Source: Acidobacteriota bacterium
GTDB lineage: Bacteria > Acidobacteriota > Terriglobia > UBA7540
Direction of reading: 5' to 3'
Length of the DNA: 64,000 nt
Assembly: GCA_021817045.1 (NCBI GenBank)
Contig: JAKAWG010000003.1
Coordinates: forward strand, 62,001 to 126,000
This document shows, piece by piece, positions 16,627 to 26,417 of this stretch. Made by a program: the position numbers and the translations under genes. How positions within the stretch are numbered: the stretch's first letter is position 1; the number at the start of each line of letters is the position of its first letter. The notes beneath the pieces were generated by a model. It was not told the DNA's origin. It searched no databases and saw only the letters and a program-made list of their open reading frames with translations.

Positions 16627-18888
16627 ATGATCGCGACCACCGACTCTAAGATCGATCGCGTGCGAATCACTCTGCGCGGGGCGGTGCAAGGTGTTGGATT
16701 CCGACCCTTCGTCTATCGCCTGGCCGGGCAGTTGGGGATTCGCGGCTGGGTGCGAAATTCGAGTGAAGGACTGGTCATTGAGGCTGAAGGCGACGAGGCT
16801 CAGCTTCATCGGTTTCTGGCTCGCCTCGAATCGGATCGCCCTGCGGCTGCGGTCGTTATCCAGACGCAGACGACTCGCCTGAATCCGGCCGGCGATGAGA
16901 GGTTTGAAATCATTGCGAGCACAGCCAGCGCTCAGAAGGTGACCAGCATCCTGCCCGATCTCGCCACGTGCAAGGATTGCCTGGCTGAACTGACTGATCA
17001 TTCGAACCCGCGCATCCATTACGCCTTCACGAATTGCACCCATTGCGGCCCGCGCTTCACGATTGTCGAGGACATCCCTTACGACCGCACCCGCACTACG
17101 ATGCGCGGCTTCACGATGTGCGCCGAGTGCGAGCGGGAGTACAACGATCCGGAAGATCGCCGATTCCATGCCCAGCCGAACGCCTGCCCTCGTTGTGGGC
17201 CACGATTGTGGCTCGAACATTCAAAGGGGTCGGCCGAGGCACGATCTGGGATGCTCTCCAGAGAGCCATTTTCCGAGGCGGCGCAAGTCTTGCGGCAAGG
17301 GGGCATCGTCGCCCTGAAAGGCATTGGCGGGTTCCAATTGCTCGTGGACGCCCGAGAGCCCCGTGCCGTGGAGCGTTTGCGGAAGCGCAAGCGGCGCGAG
17401 GCAAAGCCACTCGCGGTGATGATGCCGTCGCTTGAGATGGTGCGCCGATACTGCGAGGTTTCCCCAGACGAGCAGCGGTTACTCGAGTCCCCCGCCGCGC
17501 CCATCGTCCTGTTGAAACCCAATGGCGCGGGGAAGCTAGCCGACAACGTGGCGGGCGTTTCCCCCTATCTTGGCGTGATGCTCCCTTACTCTCCGCTCCA
17601 TTACCTGCTGCTTAGCGAATTTCCTTTTCCCGTCGTCGCGACGAGCGGTAATTCGACGGAAGAGCCGATTGCGATCTCGAACGATGAGGCTCGGGCGCGC
17701 CTGGGCGAAATCGCCGACCTGTTCGTGATGCACGACCGCCCGATTGCGCGGCCATGCGACGATTCGGTTGTCCGGCTTGTGCGCGGCCGTGGAAGCGTCA
17801 TCCGTCGAGCGCGAGGATACGCGCCGCTGCCCGTTTTCGTGGGAAAGAGCTTACCGCCCGTGCTCGCCGTCGGCGGCCATTTGAAAAACACGATAGCCAT
17901 CGCGATTGGCCAGCAGGTTTTCCTGAGCCAGCACGTTGGTGATCTCGATACGCTCGAGGCCCGCGCCGCATTTGAGCGTGCCATCGAAGACATGTGCCGG
18001 CTTTACGATTTTGAACCCCGGCTTGTCGCTTGTGACTTGCACCCGGACTACGCATCGACGCTTTGGGCGCAAGCCTGCGGTTTGCCTGTCGTCGGCGTTC
18101 AGCACCATCACGCCCACGTGGCCGCGTGTGCCGCGGAACAAGGGATCAAGGACGCTTATCTTGGCGTTTCCTGGGACGGAACTGGCTACGGGCTTGATGG
18201 AACGATTTGGGGTGGAGAGTTCTTTCTGGTGCAAGGAGGGCGTTTCGAGCGGGTCGCCCATCTGCGCCCTTTCCGCCTGCCGGGGGGCGAGGCTGCCGTC
18301 CGCGAGTGTTGGCGGTCCGCAGTAAGCTTGCTGCGGGAAGCGGGCGGCAGCGCGTGGCCGGTGCAATTCCCTGGCGAAGGGATTCTGCAGCGAATGCTGG
18401 AGCGCGGTGTGAACTCTCCATGGACGACCAGCGTGGGAAGGCTTTTTGACGGTATTGCGGCGATAGCGGGGGTTGTGCGCACGAACCTGTTCGAGGGGCA
18501 GGCGGCGATGCAACTCGAACAGACGACGAATTCGTTCGTGACCAACCGGTCCTATACGCTGACTTCGAACAGCGGCGTTGGTGATTGGGGCTCGCTAATT
18601 GAGGAAGTCTGCCGCGACATGAAGCGAAGAGAATCTCCGGGCCTGATCTCGGCCAAGTTTCATAATGCTCTGGTGGACTGGATTCTGGCGGTTGCCGAAC
18701 AGGTAGGGGTTCATCAGGTGATCTTGAGCGGCGGAGTTTTCCAGAACGGGTACCTTGTCGGACGATCGGCGGCCCGGTTGGAGGAACGAGGGTACCGGGT
18801 CTATACACACCGGCAGGTACCACCGAACGACGGTGGAATCGCGCTGGGCCAGGCAATCCTGGCAGCCAGCCGCGAGCAAGGAGCGTGA
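16627..18888 (+). CDS. hypF: Carbamoyltransferase HypF ([NiFe]-hydrogenase maturation)
   Basis: 753 residues, normal length. HypF uses carbamoyl phosphate and ATP to load a thiocarbamate on HypE, the source of cyanide ligands for the Ni-Fe centre. Domains in order: acylphosphatase-like (about 5-95, GAVQGVGFRPFVYRLA), two zinc-finger pairs (CKDCLAEL, CTHCGPRFT, CAECEREYND, CPRCGPRL; about 115-195), a YrdC-like domain (about 215-390, VALKGIGGFQLLVDA) and a Kae1-like carbamoyltransferase domain (about 400-750, with GVQHHHAHVAACAAEQG and VSWDGTGYGLDGTIWGGEF). It opens a tight hypFCDE run: 3 bases to hypC. Confidence 0.97.
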   Translation: MIATTDSKIDRVRITLRGAVQGVGFRPFVYRLAGQLGIRGWVRNSSEGLVIEAEGDEAQLHRFLARLESDRPAAAVVIQTQTTRLNPAGDERFEIIASTASAQKVTSILPDLATCKDCLAELTDHSNPRIHYAFTNCTHCGPRFTIVEDIPYDRTRTTMRGFTMCAECEREYNDPEDRRFHAQPNACPRCGPRLWLEHSKGSAEARSGMLSREPFSEAAQVLRQGGIVALKGIGGFQLLVDAREPRAVERLRKRKRREAKPLAVMMPSLEMVRRYCEVSPDEQRLLESPAAPIVLLKPNGAGKLADNVAGVSPYLGVMLPYSPLHYLLLSEFPFPVVATSGNSTEEPIAISNDEARARLGEIADLFVMHDRPIARPCDDSVVRLVRGRGSVIRRARGYAPLPVFVGKSLPPVLAVGGHLKNTIAIAIGQQVFLSQHVGDLDTLEARAAFERAIEDMCRLYDFEPRLVACDLHPDYASTLWAQACGLPVVGVQHHHAHVAACAAEQGIKDAYLGVSWDGTGYGLDGTIWGGEFFLVQGGRFERVAHLRPFRLPGGEAAVRECWRSAVSLLREAGGSAWPVQFPGEGILQRMLERGVNSPWTTSVGRLFDGIAAIAGVVRTNLFEGQAAMQLEQTTNSFVTNRSYTLTSNSGVGDWGSLIEEVCRDMKRRESPGLISAKFHNALVDWILAVAEQVGVHQVILSGGVFQNGYLVGRSAARLEERGYRVYTHRQVPPNDGGIALGQAILAASREQGA

Positions 18889-18891
18889 GCC

Positions 18892-19212
18892 ATGTGCCTG
18901 GCGGTGCCGGGAAAGGTCGTCAGCATCATCGAAGAGGAGGGCTTGGGCCTGCGCCGCGGCCGAGTCAACTTTGGCGGCGTCGTGAAGGAGGCTTGCCTGG
19001 CTTATACTCCCGAGGCTTCAGTGGGCGACTACGTCCTGGTTCATGTAGGCTTCGCGTTGTCCGTCATTGATGAGCAAGAGGCGCAGAAGATATTTGAGGC
19101 ACTCTCGCAGTTAGAAATGCTGGAAGAAATTGAAAATAACTCGTTGCAACCCTCACCCGGCGAAGCCCGCGCGGCGAGATCCGGCGACCTCCCTCGCGAA
19201 GAACGAAAATGA
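18892..19212 (+). CDS. hypC: Hydrogenase maturation chaperone HypC
   Basis: HypC/HybG-family chaperone that, with HypD, carries the Fe(CN)2CO unit and delivers it to the large subunit. The N-terminus [12 protein letters not shown] contains the essential Cys2. The OB-like beta-barrel (about 1-75) has [18 protein letters not shown] and [20 protein letters not shown]. At 106 residues it is about 20-25 longer than typical; the extra C-terminal tail (after [10 protein letters not shown]) is polar and low in hydrophobics and looks non-conserved. Its end overlaps the hypD start by four bases (ATGA), so translational coupling is likely. Confidence 0.95.
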   Translation: MCLAVPGKVVSIIEEEGLGLRRGRVNFGGVVKEACLAYTPEASVGDYVLVHVGFALSVIDEQEAQKIFEALSQLEMLEEIENNSLQPSPGEARAARSGDLPREERK

Positions 19213-20294
19213 AATTCGTCGATGAATATCGAGATAGCGAGGCGGCGGCGCGCCTTTCACGGTCCATTCGTCAGCGCACTCTCCGCCCCTGGACTTTGAT
19301 GGAGGTGTGCGGAGGCCAAACGCACACCATTGTGAAGAGCGGCTTGCAGGACTTGCTGCCTCCTGAGATTTCGCTGGTACATGGTCCTGGTTGCCCGGTG
19401 TGCGTCACGCCGCTTGAGCTCATTGATAAGGCCATTGGCATTGCCTCGTTTCCTGCAACGATCTTCTGCTCGTTCGGCGACATGATTCGCGTGCCTGGTT
19501 CGTCCAAGAGCCTGTTGGAAGCGAAGGCCGCGGGCGCTGACGTGCGAGTGGTTTATTCGCCGCTGGATGCGCTCCGGCTGGCGCGTTTGAATCCGGCGCG
19601 GGAAGTGGTCTTTTTCGCAGTGGGCTTTGAGACAACCGCTCCCGCGAATGCCATGGCGGTGTGGCAGGCGGAGCGCGAGGGCATTCGCAATTTTTCCATC
19701 CTGGTTGCGCACGTCCTGGTTCCCCCGGCTATGGAAGCTATCCTCGGTTCGGAGAACTGCCGCATCAATGCTTTTCTCGCCGCCGGCCACGTCTGCACGG
19801 TCATGGGATACGAAGAATACGTGCCCATCAGCCGGCGCTGGCGCGTTCCCATCGTCGTGACAGGATTTGAACCGCTTGACTTGCTAGAAGGCATCGATAT
19901 GGCGGTGGCGCAACTGGAGGACGGACGCTCCGAAGTGGAGAACCAATATTCGCGAGCTGTCCGGAGGGAAGGGAACCGGCATGCCCAGCAGCGAATCGCG
20001 GAAGTGTTTGAAGTAAGCCACCGGAAATGGCGCGGAATCGGCGAAATCCCATCCGGCGGGTTGCGCCTTCGCGATCGGTTCCGGGATTTTGATGCTGAGG
20101 TCAAGTTCCCGACCGAGGCTGCCCCCGTGGAGGAAGCGAAGGAGTGCATCAGCGGCCTTGTACTTCAGGGAATCCGCAAGCCGAGGGATTGCCCTGCGTT
20201 TGGCACGCGCTGCACGCCGGAAACACCGCTCGGCGCACCGATGGTTTCCTCGGAGGGCGCCTGCGCTGCTTATTATCATTACCGGAAGGCGTAA
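19209..20294 (+). CDS. hypD: Hydrogenase maturation protein HypD
   Basis: 361-residue [4Fe-4S] scaffold protein on which the Fe(CN)2CO cofactor is assembled with HypC and HypE. Visible conserved motifs: [21 protein letters not shown] (about 30-50), [11 protein letters not shown] (the redox-active Cys pair region), [12 protein letters not shown] (about 138-149) and the C-terminal cluster-binding part with [26 protein letters not shown]. Length and motif order are normal. The ATG overlaps hypC by four bases, and hypE starts three bases after its stop, indicating a single transcript. Confidence 0.97.
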   Translation: MKFVDEYRDSEAAARLSRSIRQRTLRPWTLMEVCGGQTHTIVKSGLQDLLPPEISLVHGPGCPVCVTPLELIDKAIGIASFPATIFCSFGDMIRVPGSSKSLLEAKAAGADVRVVYSPLDALRLARLNPAREVVFFAVGFETTAPANAMAVWQAEREGIRNFSILVAHVLVPPAMEAILGSENCRINAFLAAGHVCTVMGYEEYVPISRRWRVPIVVTGFEPLDLLEGIDMAVAQLEDGRSEVENQYSRAVRREGNRHAQQRIAEVFEVSHRKWRGIGEIPSGGLRLRDRFRDFDAEVKFPTEAAPVEEAKECISGLVLQGIRKPRDCPAFGTRCTPETPLGAPMVSSEGACAAYYHYRKA

Positions 20295-20297
20295 ACG

Positions 20298-21344
20298 ATG
20301 ACCCAATTCAAACCCGCCTGTCCGTTGCCGGCTGCCACCGGAGAGACCGTGTTGCTCGCGCATGGCGGGGGTGGCAAACTCACGCGCCAGCTTATCGAAA
20401 ACCTCTTTCTTCCGGTGTTTGGATGCGCGGCTCTTGAAGCACGGCATGACGGCGCCCGGCTGCAGGTAAATGGCGCTCGTGTTGCCTTTTCTACCGACTC
20501 CTATGTTGTGCGACCGCTCGTGTTTCCGGGCGGCAACATCGGCGATTTGGCCGTGAATGGAACCGTGAACGACCTTGCTATGTGCGGAGCGCGCCCGCTG
20601 TATTTGAGTGCCGGCTTTATTCTGGAAGAGGGTCTGCCGATGGTGACGTTGCGGACCGTGGTCGCCTCCATGCGTCAGTGCGCGGAACGGGCGAATGTGG
20701 ACCTTGTCACCGGGGACACCAAGGTGGTCGATCGCGGCAAGGGCGACGGCATTTTCATAAATACGGCGGGAATTGGCATTGTGGAAACCGCGCTTGAGAT
20801 CGAGCCGGCATCGGTGCGACCAGGCGACTCGGTCGTCGTGAGCGGCAGTCTTGGGGCCCACGGAGTGGCGATTCTTTCGGTCCGGGAAGGGCTTGAGTTC
20901 GAGTCCTTCATCGCGAGCGACACGGCTCCCTTGTGGGAGCCCGTGGACGCGCTGCTTCAAGCCGGAATCGAGCTGCATTGCCTGCGCGATTTGACCCGCG
21001 GAGGGCTTTCCTCCGCTCTCAACGAAATCGCCGGAGCGGCGGGTGTGGGCGTCACGATTGATGAGGCGTCAGTGCCGGTTTCGGAACCGGTTCGCGGCGC
21101 GTGTGAGATTCTTGGGCTTGACCCGCTCTACGTCGCTAACGAAGGGCGGTTCGCGGCGTTTCTCCCGGCACGCGAAGCGGAGCGCTCCGTGGAGCGACTG
21201 CGCCAGTTTCCGATTTGCGCTGGTGCAGCTTGCGTAGGGCGAGTCGAAGCAGATCATGCTGGTACCGTTTCCCTGAATAGTCGCATCGGGGGCCGGCGGG
21301 TGCTGGACATGCTCAGCGGTGAGCAGCTACCGAGAATTTGCTAA
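20298..21344 (+). CDS. hypE: Hydrogenase maturation protein HypE
   Basis: 348 residues, PurM/SelD-like ATPase fold. It dehydrates the thiocarbamate on its C-terminal cysteine to thiocyanate, giving the CN ligands. Visible: [20 protein letters not shown] near the N-terminus, [32 protein letters not shown] in fragments (ATP-site Asp and Gly residues), [16 protein letters not shown] near 234, and the diagnostic C-terminal end PRIC with Cys as the last residue. Last gene of the hyp run; a 586-base spacer separates it from the hydrogenase structural genes. hypA and hypB are not in the window. Confidence 0.97.
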   Translation: MTQFKPACPLPAATGETVLLAHGGGGKLTRQLIENLFLPVFGCAALEARHDGARLQVNGARVAFSTDSYVVRPLVFPGGNIGDLAVNGTVNDLAMCGARPLYLSAGFILEEGLPMVTLRTVVASMRQCAERANVDLVTGDTKVVDRGKGDGIFINTAGIGIVETALEIEPASVRPGDSVVVSGSLGAHGVAILSVREGLEFESFIASDTAPLWEPVDALLQAGIELHCLRDLTRGGLSSALNEIAGAAGVGVTIDEASVPVSEPVRGACEILGLDPLYVANEGRFAAFLPAREAERSVERLRQFPICAGAACVGRVEADHAGTVSLNSRIGGRRVLDMLSGEQLPRIC

Positions 21345-21365
21345 TTCCGGCTTTAGGGAGGCTGC

Positions 21366-21401
21366 GAAAAAACTGTCTCATTTGTCTCCACTGTCTCACG
21401 G
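21366..21401. repeat. GAGACAG repeat cluster, copy 2 (inverted)
   Basis: GAAAAAACTGTCTCATTTGTCTCCACTGTCTCAC: three copies of TGTCTC spaced by 10-11 bases after an A-run. It is the reverse-complement layout of the cluster at 6628-6670. It begins about 20 bases after the hypE stop. Confidence 0.45.
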
Positions 21402-21484
21402 CGTTATGACAGGATGATCATGATGAAGTTGTACCTTGTGACGGAAATGTATGAAGGCCTTAGCCATCCGCCAGCGGATATGGG

Positions 21485-21557
21485 GTGCGGCGGCTTGCCG
21501 CCGCACGGCGGGCCGAAAGCAAGCCTCCGGCACAAGAAAGCGGGAGCAAGCTCCCGC
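21485..21557. repeat. Two tandem perfect palindromes
   Basis: 21485-21506 is a 22-base perfect palindrome with 10-base arms and a TT centre. 21540-21557 is an 18-base palindrome with 8-base arms and an AA centre, GCGGGAGCAAGCTCCCGC. Both resemble dispersed intergenic palindromes and either could end transcription from hypE or insulate the hydrogenase promoter. Confidence 0.55.
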
Positions 21558-21930
21558 ACTCCAAATGGCTCTCACCATGCCGCGGGCTCATGCACTGCTC
21601 AGAGGGTGACGCGACCGTGGCCAGCGAGTGTCTGCGTACGCACGGTGGGTCTTGGGGGTCAGAGAGCTTTGCCAGGGAGTCAGTTGGGATGCGCGAAGTA
21701 AAAAAAGATGGTTTATTGAGAAACAAATTGCCTTCAGCTCCTTGAAAACAAAGGATCATTAGAGGAACAATTTCCCTGAATCCTTGTATATCGCTGAATC
21801 TAAACGGGTAATTGTTGAAATTGTTCCGCGAGGTTAAAGTTGCAGAAAACAGGTCAGTTAGCGCAAAAATCGGGCGAAAAACCGAATTGTTTTTTCAATT
21901 TCCGCCATCTCAAGGAGAGAGTTACCGACT

Positions 21931-23112
21931 ATGAATGGCGAGCCTGCGACAACCGGCCGTCAATTCGTTATCGAGCGCGAACACTTTGACCAGCTCTTCG
22001 AGTTGCTAGCTCGGAAGGGTTACCGGGTCGTTGGACCGCGAATCCGGGATGGCGCGATTGTCTACGATCAGGTGAACTCAGCCGCTGACTTGCCTGCGGG
22101 CTGGACAGAAGAACAGGAAGGCGGAAAGTATCGACTGAAAAGGCGCGAGGACGAAGCGCTGTTCGGCTACGCGGTGGGACCGCATTCCTGGAAGAAATTT
22201 CTGCACCCCCCAAACGTCCGTCTGTGGCAGGCCATGCGCAAAGAGGGCAGCCTGGAGGTCCAGGAAGAAAAGCAGGAGGTCCCGAAAACGGCGTTTATCG
22301 GGGCGAGGTCGTGCGAGCTTCATGCGATCGCCGTGCAAGACCGAGTCTTTATGAACGGTCCATACCTGGACACGTCCTACAGGTTGCGCCGGGACAGTGT
22401 GTTTATCGTTGCCGTGAATTGTGGTTGCGCCGGGGGAACCTGTTTCTGCGTTTCCATGAATACGGGACCCAAGGCGACGTCAGGATTCGATCTTGTCTTA
22501 ACGGAGGCGCTTGAGGAGGGGCGTCATTATTTTGTAGCGGAGTCCGGCACCGAAACGGGTGCAGCCGTTCTGGCAGAGCTTTCGCAGCGTCCCGCCGAGG
22601 ACAGGGAAATACGCTCAGCGGAAGAGGTTGTGGCGCGGACCGCTGGCCAAATGGGCCGGACGATGGACGTGTCGGATATCAAGGGCCTTCTTTACGCTAA
22701 CTACGAGCATCCCCGCTGGGACAATGTGGCGGCGCGCTGCTTGACCTGCGGCAATTGTACCTCGGTCTGTCCCACGTGCTTCTGCACCACGGTCGAAGAC
22801 GTCACTGACCTTAGCGGCCAGAAAGCCGAGCGCTGGCAGAAGTGGGACTCCTGCTTTACGATGGATTTCTCTTACATCCACGGCGGAAGCGTCCGCAGCA
22901 CTCCCAAGGCGCGTTACCGCCAATGGATGACTCACAAACTCGCCACGTGGATTGACCAATTCGGCACATCCGGCTGCGTCGGCTGTGGGCGATGCATCAC
23001 TTGGTGTCCGGTGGCCATTGATATTACGGAAGAAGTTCGTGCGATCCGGGAGTCAGATTTCCGGCGCACCAAGAGGGATCGCCATGGAGACACTGGAACG
23101 GATAGTGGCTGA
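21931..23112 (+). CDS. hydB: NAD(P)-linked [NiFe]-hydrogenase (group 3b type) beta subunit, Fe-S protein
   Basis: 393 residues. Cytosolic electron-transfer subunit of sulfhydrogenase-type enzymes. The N-terminal part (about 1-250) carries the family-specific region [20 protein letters not shown] and [18 protein letters not shown]. The C-terminal part binds two [4Fe-4S] clusters: [16 protein letters not shown] (about 271-286) and [17 protein letters not shown] (about 350-366). It passes electrons between the small subunit and the flavin/NAD(P) subunit. First gene of a compact operon with the order beta, cNMP protein, gamma, delta, alpha, protease. The next start lies 29 bases inside its 3' end. 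Confidence 0.93.
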   Translation: MNGEPATTGRQFVIEREHFDQLFELLARKGYRVVGPRIRDGAIVYDQVNSAADLPAGWTEEQEGGKYRLKRREDEALFGYAVGPHSWKKFLHPPNVRLWQAMRKEGSLEVQEEKQEVPKTAFIGARSCELHAIAVQDRVFMNGPYLDTSYRLRRDSVFIVAVNCGCAGGTCFCVSMNTGPKATSGFDLVLTEALEEGRHYFVAESGTETGAAVLAELSQRPAEDREIRSAEEVVARTAGQMGRTMDVSDIKGLLYANYEHPRWDNVAARCLTCGNCTSVCPTCFCTTVEDVTDLSGQKAERWQKWDSCFTMDFSYIHGGSVRSTPKARYRQWMTHKLATWIDQFGTSGCVGCGRCITWCPVAIDITEEVRAIRESDFRRTKRDRHGDTGTDSG

Positions 23113-23536
23113 ACATCCTTTTGCCAAAGGGTTGAAGGACAGAGACGTGAAATTGATGGTCGGGTGCGCGTCGAACGTGCGCTTTGACGCTGGAGAGACC
23201 ATTTTTCGGGAGGGGGAAGAAGCCAAGCAGTTTTACCTGCTTCGCCAGGGTCGAGTGGCGCTCGAGATGTTTGCCGCGCCGCGGGGACCGATTACGATAA
23301 TGACCCTCGAGGACGGCGAAGTGCTTGGCTGGTCGTGGCTTTTTCCGCCGTATCGCTGGAAGTTCGATGCGCGGGCGCTTGAACTGACGCGAGCCATCGC
23401 CCTCGACGCCGAATGCCTCCGCAACAAATGCGAGCAGGACCATGACCTCGGCTACGAATTACTCAAGCGATTCGCTTTGATGATCGAGCAGCGGTTGCAG
23501 GCCACCCGCTTTCAATTACTTAATGTCTATGCCTAG
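23084..23536 (+). CDS. Hydrogenase-operon cyclic nucleotide-binding domain protein
   Basis: 150 residues if started at the ATG at 23084 ([13 protein letters not shown]); the longer ORF from 22952 in the track overlaps coding sequence of hydB and is unlikely. It is essentially one cNMP-binding (CAP effector) domain: [20 protein letters not shown], then [25 protein letters not shown] and a C-terminal helix. The usual phosphate-binding cassette 'GExAL...PRxA' is altered to [10 protein letters not shown]...FDARA. No helix-turn-helix or enzymatic domain follows, so it cannot be a normal CRP/FNR regulator. Position inside the hydrogenase operon, overlapping both neighbours (29 and 14 bases), implies a direct role in hydrogenase control or assembly. 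Ligand unknown. Confidence 0.85.
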   Translation: METLERIVAEHPFAKGLKDRDVKLMVGCASNVRFDAGETIFREGEEAKQFYLLRQGRVALEMFAAPRGPITIMTLEDGEVLGWSWLFPPYRWKFDARALELTRAIALDAECLRNKCEQDHDLGYELLKRFALMIEQRLQATRFQLLNVYA

Positions 23537-24353
23537 CGCGCATCCCATGGTTCCGCTTCCCTGCAGCGTGCGTCGGATTCAACGAGAGACCCACGATACC
23601 TTCAGTGTGGAACTGAGTCCGGGGCACGAGTTCCCTTTCGTAGCGGGCCAGTTCAACATGCTTTACTGGTTCGGAGTGGGCGAGGTCGCTATTTCGATCA
23701 GCGGTGACCCAACCAAACCCGGCCGGCTTACGCATACGATCCGGTCGGTCGGAAGTGTGACGCAAGGGTTGCAGAAGCTGAAACCGGGCGACGTGCTTGG
23801 GGTGCGAGGACCCTTTGGGAAGGGTTGGCCCGTGGAGACGGCAGCAGGCGGCGACCTGATGTTTGTGGCGGGAGGCGTTGGACTGGCGCCGCTTCGCCCC
23901 GCCATCTACTACGTGCTTGCCAATCGAAAGCGCTATGGAAGGGTCGTTCTTCTGTACGGAGCCCGGACGCCCGCCGATATTCTTTACAAGCAAGAGCTTG
24001 AGCGGTGGCGGGCGCGTTTTGACCTCCAGGTGCATGTCACCGTGGACCATGGCACGGGCGGATGGCAAGGCAGGGTCGGGGTAGTCACAAGCCTGATCTC
24101 CAAACCCGACTTCGATCCCGGCAGCACCACGGTGATGATCTGCGGGCCCGAAGTGATGATGCGATTCACGGAGGCGGAACTGGAAAAGCGCGAACTGCCC
24201 CCACAAAACATTTACATCTCCGTGGAGCGGAACATGAAGTGCGCCCTCGGGCTCTGCGGCCATTGCCAGTTTGGGCCAACTTTCATCTGCAAGGACGGGC
24301 CGGTGTTCCCTTACGAGAGCCTACGGCGCTTCCTGGCCATTCGGGAGGTTTGA
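23523..24353 (+). CDS. hydG: NAD(P)-linked [NiFe]-hydrogenase gamma subunit (FAD/NAD(P), 2Fe-2S)
   Basis: 276 residues. Ferredoxin-NADP reductase-like protein: a flavin-binding barrel (about 10-105, VAISISGDP), an NAD(P)-binding domain (about 110-240, [18 protein letters not shown] and [12 protein letters not shown]) and a C-terminal [2Fe-2S] motif [21 protein letters not shown]. This is the sulfhydrogenase gamma / dihydroorotate-dehydrogenase electron-transfer-subunit family. It takes electrons from the beta subunit to NAD(P)+ or the reverse. It overlaps the cNMP gene by 14 bases and ends two bases before the delta subunit start. Confidence 0.93.
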   Translation: MSMPSAHPMVPLPCSVRRIQRETHDTFSVELSPGHEFPFVAGQFNMLYWFGVGEVAISISGDPTKPGRLTHTIRSVGSVTQGLQKLKPGDVLGVRGPFGKGWPVETAAGGDLMFVAGGVGLAPLRPAIYYVLANRKRYGRVVLLYGARTPADILYKQELERWRARFDLQVHVTVDHGTGGWQGRVGVVTSLISKPDFDPGSTTVMICGPEVMMRFTEAELEKRELPPQNIYISVERNMKCALGLCGHCQFGPTFICKDGPVFPYESLRRFLAIREV

Positions 24354-24354
24354 A

Positions 24355-25128
24355 GTGCCGCAAAAGCCCAAGGTGGCTGTCTGGAAGTTCGCGTCCTGTG
24401 ACGGCTGCCAGTTGACCTTGCTTGACTGCGAGGATGAACTCCTTGCCCTGGCCGGCGAAGTGGAGATTGCCAATTTTGCAGAGGCCTCGCGCGCTATCGC
24501 AAAGGGGCCCTACGATCTCTCGCTTGTGGAAGGTTCCATTACAACGCCGCACGACGCGGAGCGCATTCACCAGATAAGAAGAGCCTCGAAATTCCTCGTG
24601 ACCATCGGAGCGTGCGCCACAGCCGGCGGCATCCAGGCTCTGCGCAATTTCCGGAACGTCAACGAATTCATATCCATCGTCTATGCGACGCCCTCGTACA
24701 TTGAAACGCTCAGCAAATCGACGCCAATTGCGGAGCACGTCCCGGTAGACTTCGAACTTCGCGGCTGTCCCATCGACAAAGGACAACTTCTGGAAGTGAT
24801 CAGCGCCTTTCTCAACGGTCGGAAACCTAATACGCCGCGGCACAGCGTCTGCATTGAGTGCAAGCGCCGCGGCGTCGTTTGTGTGATGGTGGCGCACGGT
24901 ACAGCTTGCCTCGGACCGGTGACGCAAGATGGTTGCGGGGTGATTTGCCCAGGATGCCAGCGCGGTTGCTACGGCTGTTTCGGCCCCAAAGAGACTCCGA
25001 ACACCAGATCTTTGAGCGGCTGGTTTGGCGACCTTGGGATGAAAGAGCAGGAGATCGTCCGGGTTTTCCGCACGTTCAACGCGGGGGCGGAGCCGTTTCG
25101 CAGGGAGAGCGAGGCGCATGAGCACTAG
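24355..25128 (+). CDS. hydD: NAD(P)-linked [NiFe]-hydrogenase delta subunit (small subunit)
   Basis: 257 residues from GTG at 24355 ([12 protein letters not shown]), which sits one base after the gamma stop codon behind GGGAGG; the track's earlier start would overlap gamma by 83 bases. This is the electron-transfer small subunit next to the Ni-Fe site. Cysteines of the proximal cluster are visible: [13 protein letters not shown] (about 12-24), [10 protein letters not shown] (about 84) and LRGCPIDKG (about 140). The C-terminal part carries further clusters: [11 protein letters not shown], then [17 protein letters not shown]. No Tat signal, so cytosolic. Its end overlaps the large subunit start by 11 bases. 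Confidence 0.93.
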   Translation: MPQKPKVAVWKFASCDGCQLTLLDCEDELLALAGEVEIANFAEASRAIAKGPYDLSLVEGSITTPHDAERIHQIRRASKFLVTIGACATAGGIQALRNFRNVNEFISIVYATPSYIETLSKSTPIAEHVPVDFELRGCPIDKGQLLEVISAFLNGRKPNTPRHSVCIECKRRGVVCVMVAHGTACLGPVTQDGCGVICPGCQRGCYGCFGPKETPNTRSLSGWFGDLGMKEQEIVRVFRTFNAGAEPFRRESEAHEH

Positions 25129-26410
25129 AACCTTTAAGGTAGATTACCTGGCGCGGGTCGAGGGTGAGGGCGGCTTGTACGTGAAGGTCAAGGGAGACAG
25201 CGTCCTTGATGTCAGGCTCAACATTTTCGAGCCTCCGCGCTTCTTCGAAGCTTTCCTGCGCGGTCGTAACTTCCGTGAAGCTCCAGACATTACGGCCCGC
25301 ATCTGCGGCATCTGCCCGGTTGCTTATCAAATGAGCTCCGTCCACGCGATGGAGGATGCCTGTGGTGTGAAGGTTGAAGGGCCGTTGCGGGCGTTGCGCC
25401 GCCTCATCTACTGCGGAGAATGGATCGAAAGCCACTCGCTCCACATCTATATGCTGCACGCCCCCGACTTCCTGGGATACCCCGATGCGATCCAGATGGC
25501 CAAGGATCATGCGGACGTTGTCCAGCGAGGTCTGCGGCTGAAAAAGACGGGAAACGAGATCCTCAGTTTTCTCGGCGGAAGAGCAATTCATCCGGTCAAT
25601 GTTCGTATCGGGGGCTTTTACAAGGTGCCGGAAAAGCGCGATTTCGAGCCGCTCGTCGAATCCCTTAAATGGGCGCGAGATGCCGCGCGCGAGACAGTGC
25701 TTTGGACAGGCCGCCTTCCCTTTCCGGAGTTTGAGCGGGACTACGACTTTGTTGCGCTCCAACATCCCGAAGAGTACCCCTTTAACGAAGGGCGAGTGGT
25801 CTCAAATCGAGGGCTCAACATCAACCCGCGGGCCTACGAAGACAATTTCGCGGAAGTGCACGTGCCTTACTCGACCGCGCTTCACTCCGTGCTGAAGGGT
25901 CATGGCAGCTACTTGGTCGGCCCTCTCGCGAGGTATAACCTGAACTTTGAACGGCTCTCGCCTTTGGCCCAGGAAACGGCGCGGGAGGCTAGCCTCGCGT
26001 CCACGTGCCGGAACCCGTTCCAGAGCATCGTCGTCCGTAGTGTCGAGGTTCTTCAAGCGTGTGATGAAGCTCTGCGCATCGTGGACCAGTATGAAAGGCC
26101 AGATCGGCCTTTTGTCGACGTTCAGCCCCGTGCCACCACGGGGTACGGCTGCACCGAAGCGCCGCGGGGACTTCTTTACCATCGCTACCGGCTGGATGAC
26201 AAGGGGACGATACTCGACGCCAAGATTGTGCCTCCGACTTCGCAGAATCAGAAGGCCATCGAGGATGACCTCCGCCGCTTCGTCGGAAAATACCTGAGCC
26301 TCCCGCAGGAAACGCTCGGGTTGCAGTGCGAGCAGGCCATCCGCAACTACGATCCGTGTATTTCCTGCTCGGCCCATTTCTTGAAACTCAGCCTGGATCG
26401 CCAGCCGTAA
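25118..26410 (+). CDS. hydA: NAD(P)-linked [NiFe]-hydrogenase alpha subunit (large, catalytic)
   Basis: 430 residues. Holds the Ni-Fe(CN)2CO active site that splits or makes H2. The L1 motif is [14 protein letters not shown] (about 61-74) and the L2 motif [10 protein letters not shown] (about 411-420), giving four Cys ligands. After the conserved His there are ten more residues ([10 protein letters not shown]), a short C-terminal extension that the maturation protease encoded next should remove. L1 and gene order place it in the group 3b family, with NADP(H) as usual partner and sometimes sulfur reduction; the group is inferred from motifs, not from a tree. Confidence 0.94.
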   Translation: MSTRTFKVDYLARVEGEGGLYVKVKGDSVLDVRLNIFEPPRFFEAFLRGRNFREAPDITARICGICPVAYQMSSVHAMEDACGVKVEGPLRALRRLIYCGEWIESHSLHIYMLHAPDFLGYPDAIQMAKDHADVVQRGLRLKKTGNEILSFLGGRAIHPVNVRIGGFYKVPEKRDFEPLVESLKWARDAARETVLWTGRLPFPEFERDYDFVALQHPEEYPFNEGRVVSNRGLNINPRAYEDNFAEVHVPYSTALHSVLKGHGSYLVGPLARYNLNFERLSPLAQETAREASLASTCRNPFQSIVVRSVEVLQACDEALRIVDQYERPDRPFVDVQPRATTGYGCTEAPRGLLYHRYRLDDKGTILDAKIVPPTSQNQKAIEDDLRRFVGKYLSLPQETLGLQCEQAIRNYDPCISCSAHFLKLSLDRQP

Positions 26411-26417
26411 CGAAAGT

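Larger units (their letters stand above)
21345..21930. other. Spacer between hypE and the hydrogenase operon
   Basis: 586 bases without a supported gene. It contains the GAGACAG-type cluster (21366-21401), two perfect palindromes (21485-21506 GTGCGGCGGC-TT-GCCGCCGCAC; 21540-21557 GCGGGAGC-AA-GCTCCCGC) and then a distinctly AT-rich 200 bases before the hydrogenase start. The AT-rich part (AATTGTTGAAATTGTTCC, GAATTGTTTTTTCAATT) probably holds the hydrogenase promoter and operator, but no clear sigma-70 hexamer pair was found. AAGGAGAGAG lies 12-21 bases before the ATG and is the ribosome-binding site. Confidence 0.55.

Noticed and set aside
21485-21557. CRISPR repeats
   Set aside because: The palindromes differ from each other, occur once each and have no regular spacers or cas genes nearby.
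22952-23083. N-terminal extension of the cNMP-domain protein given in the ORF track
   Set aside because: These 44 residues are an alternate frame of the Fe-S region of hydB and have no cNMP-domain similarity; ATG 23084 fits the domain start.
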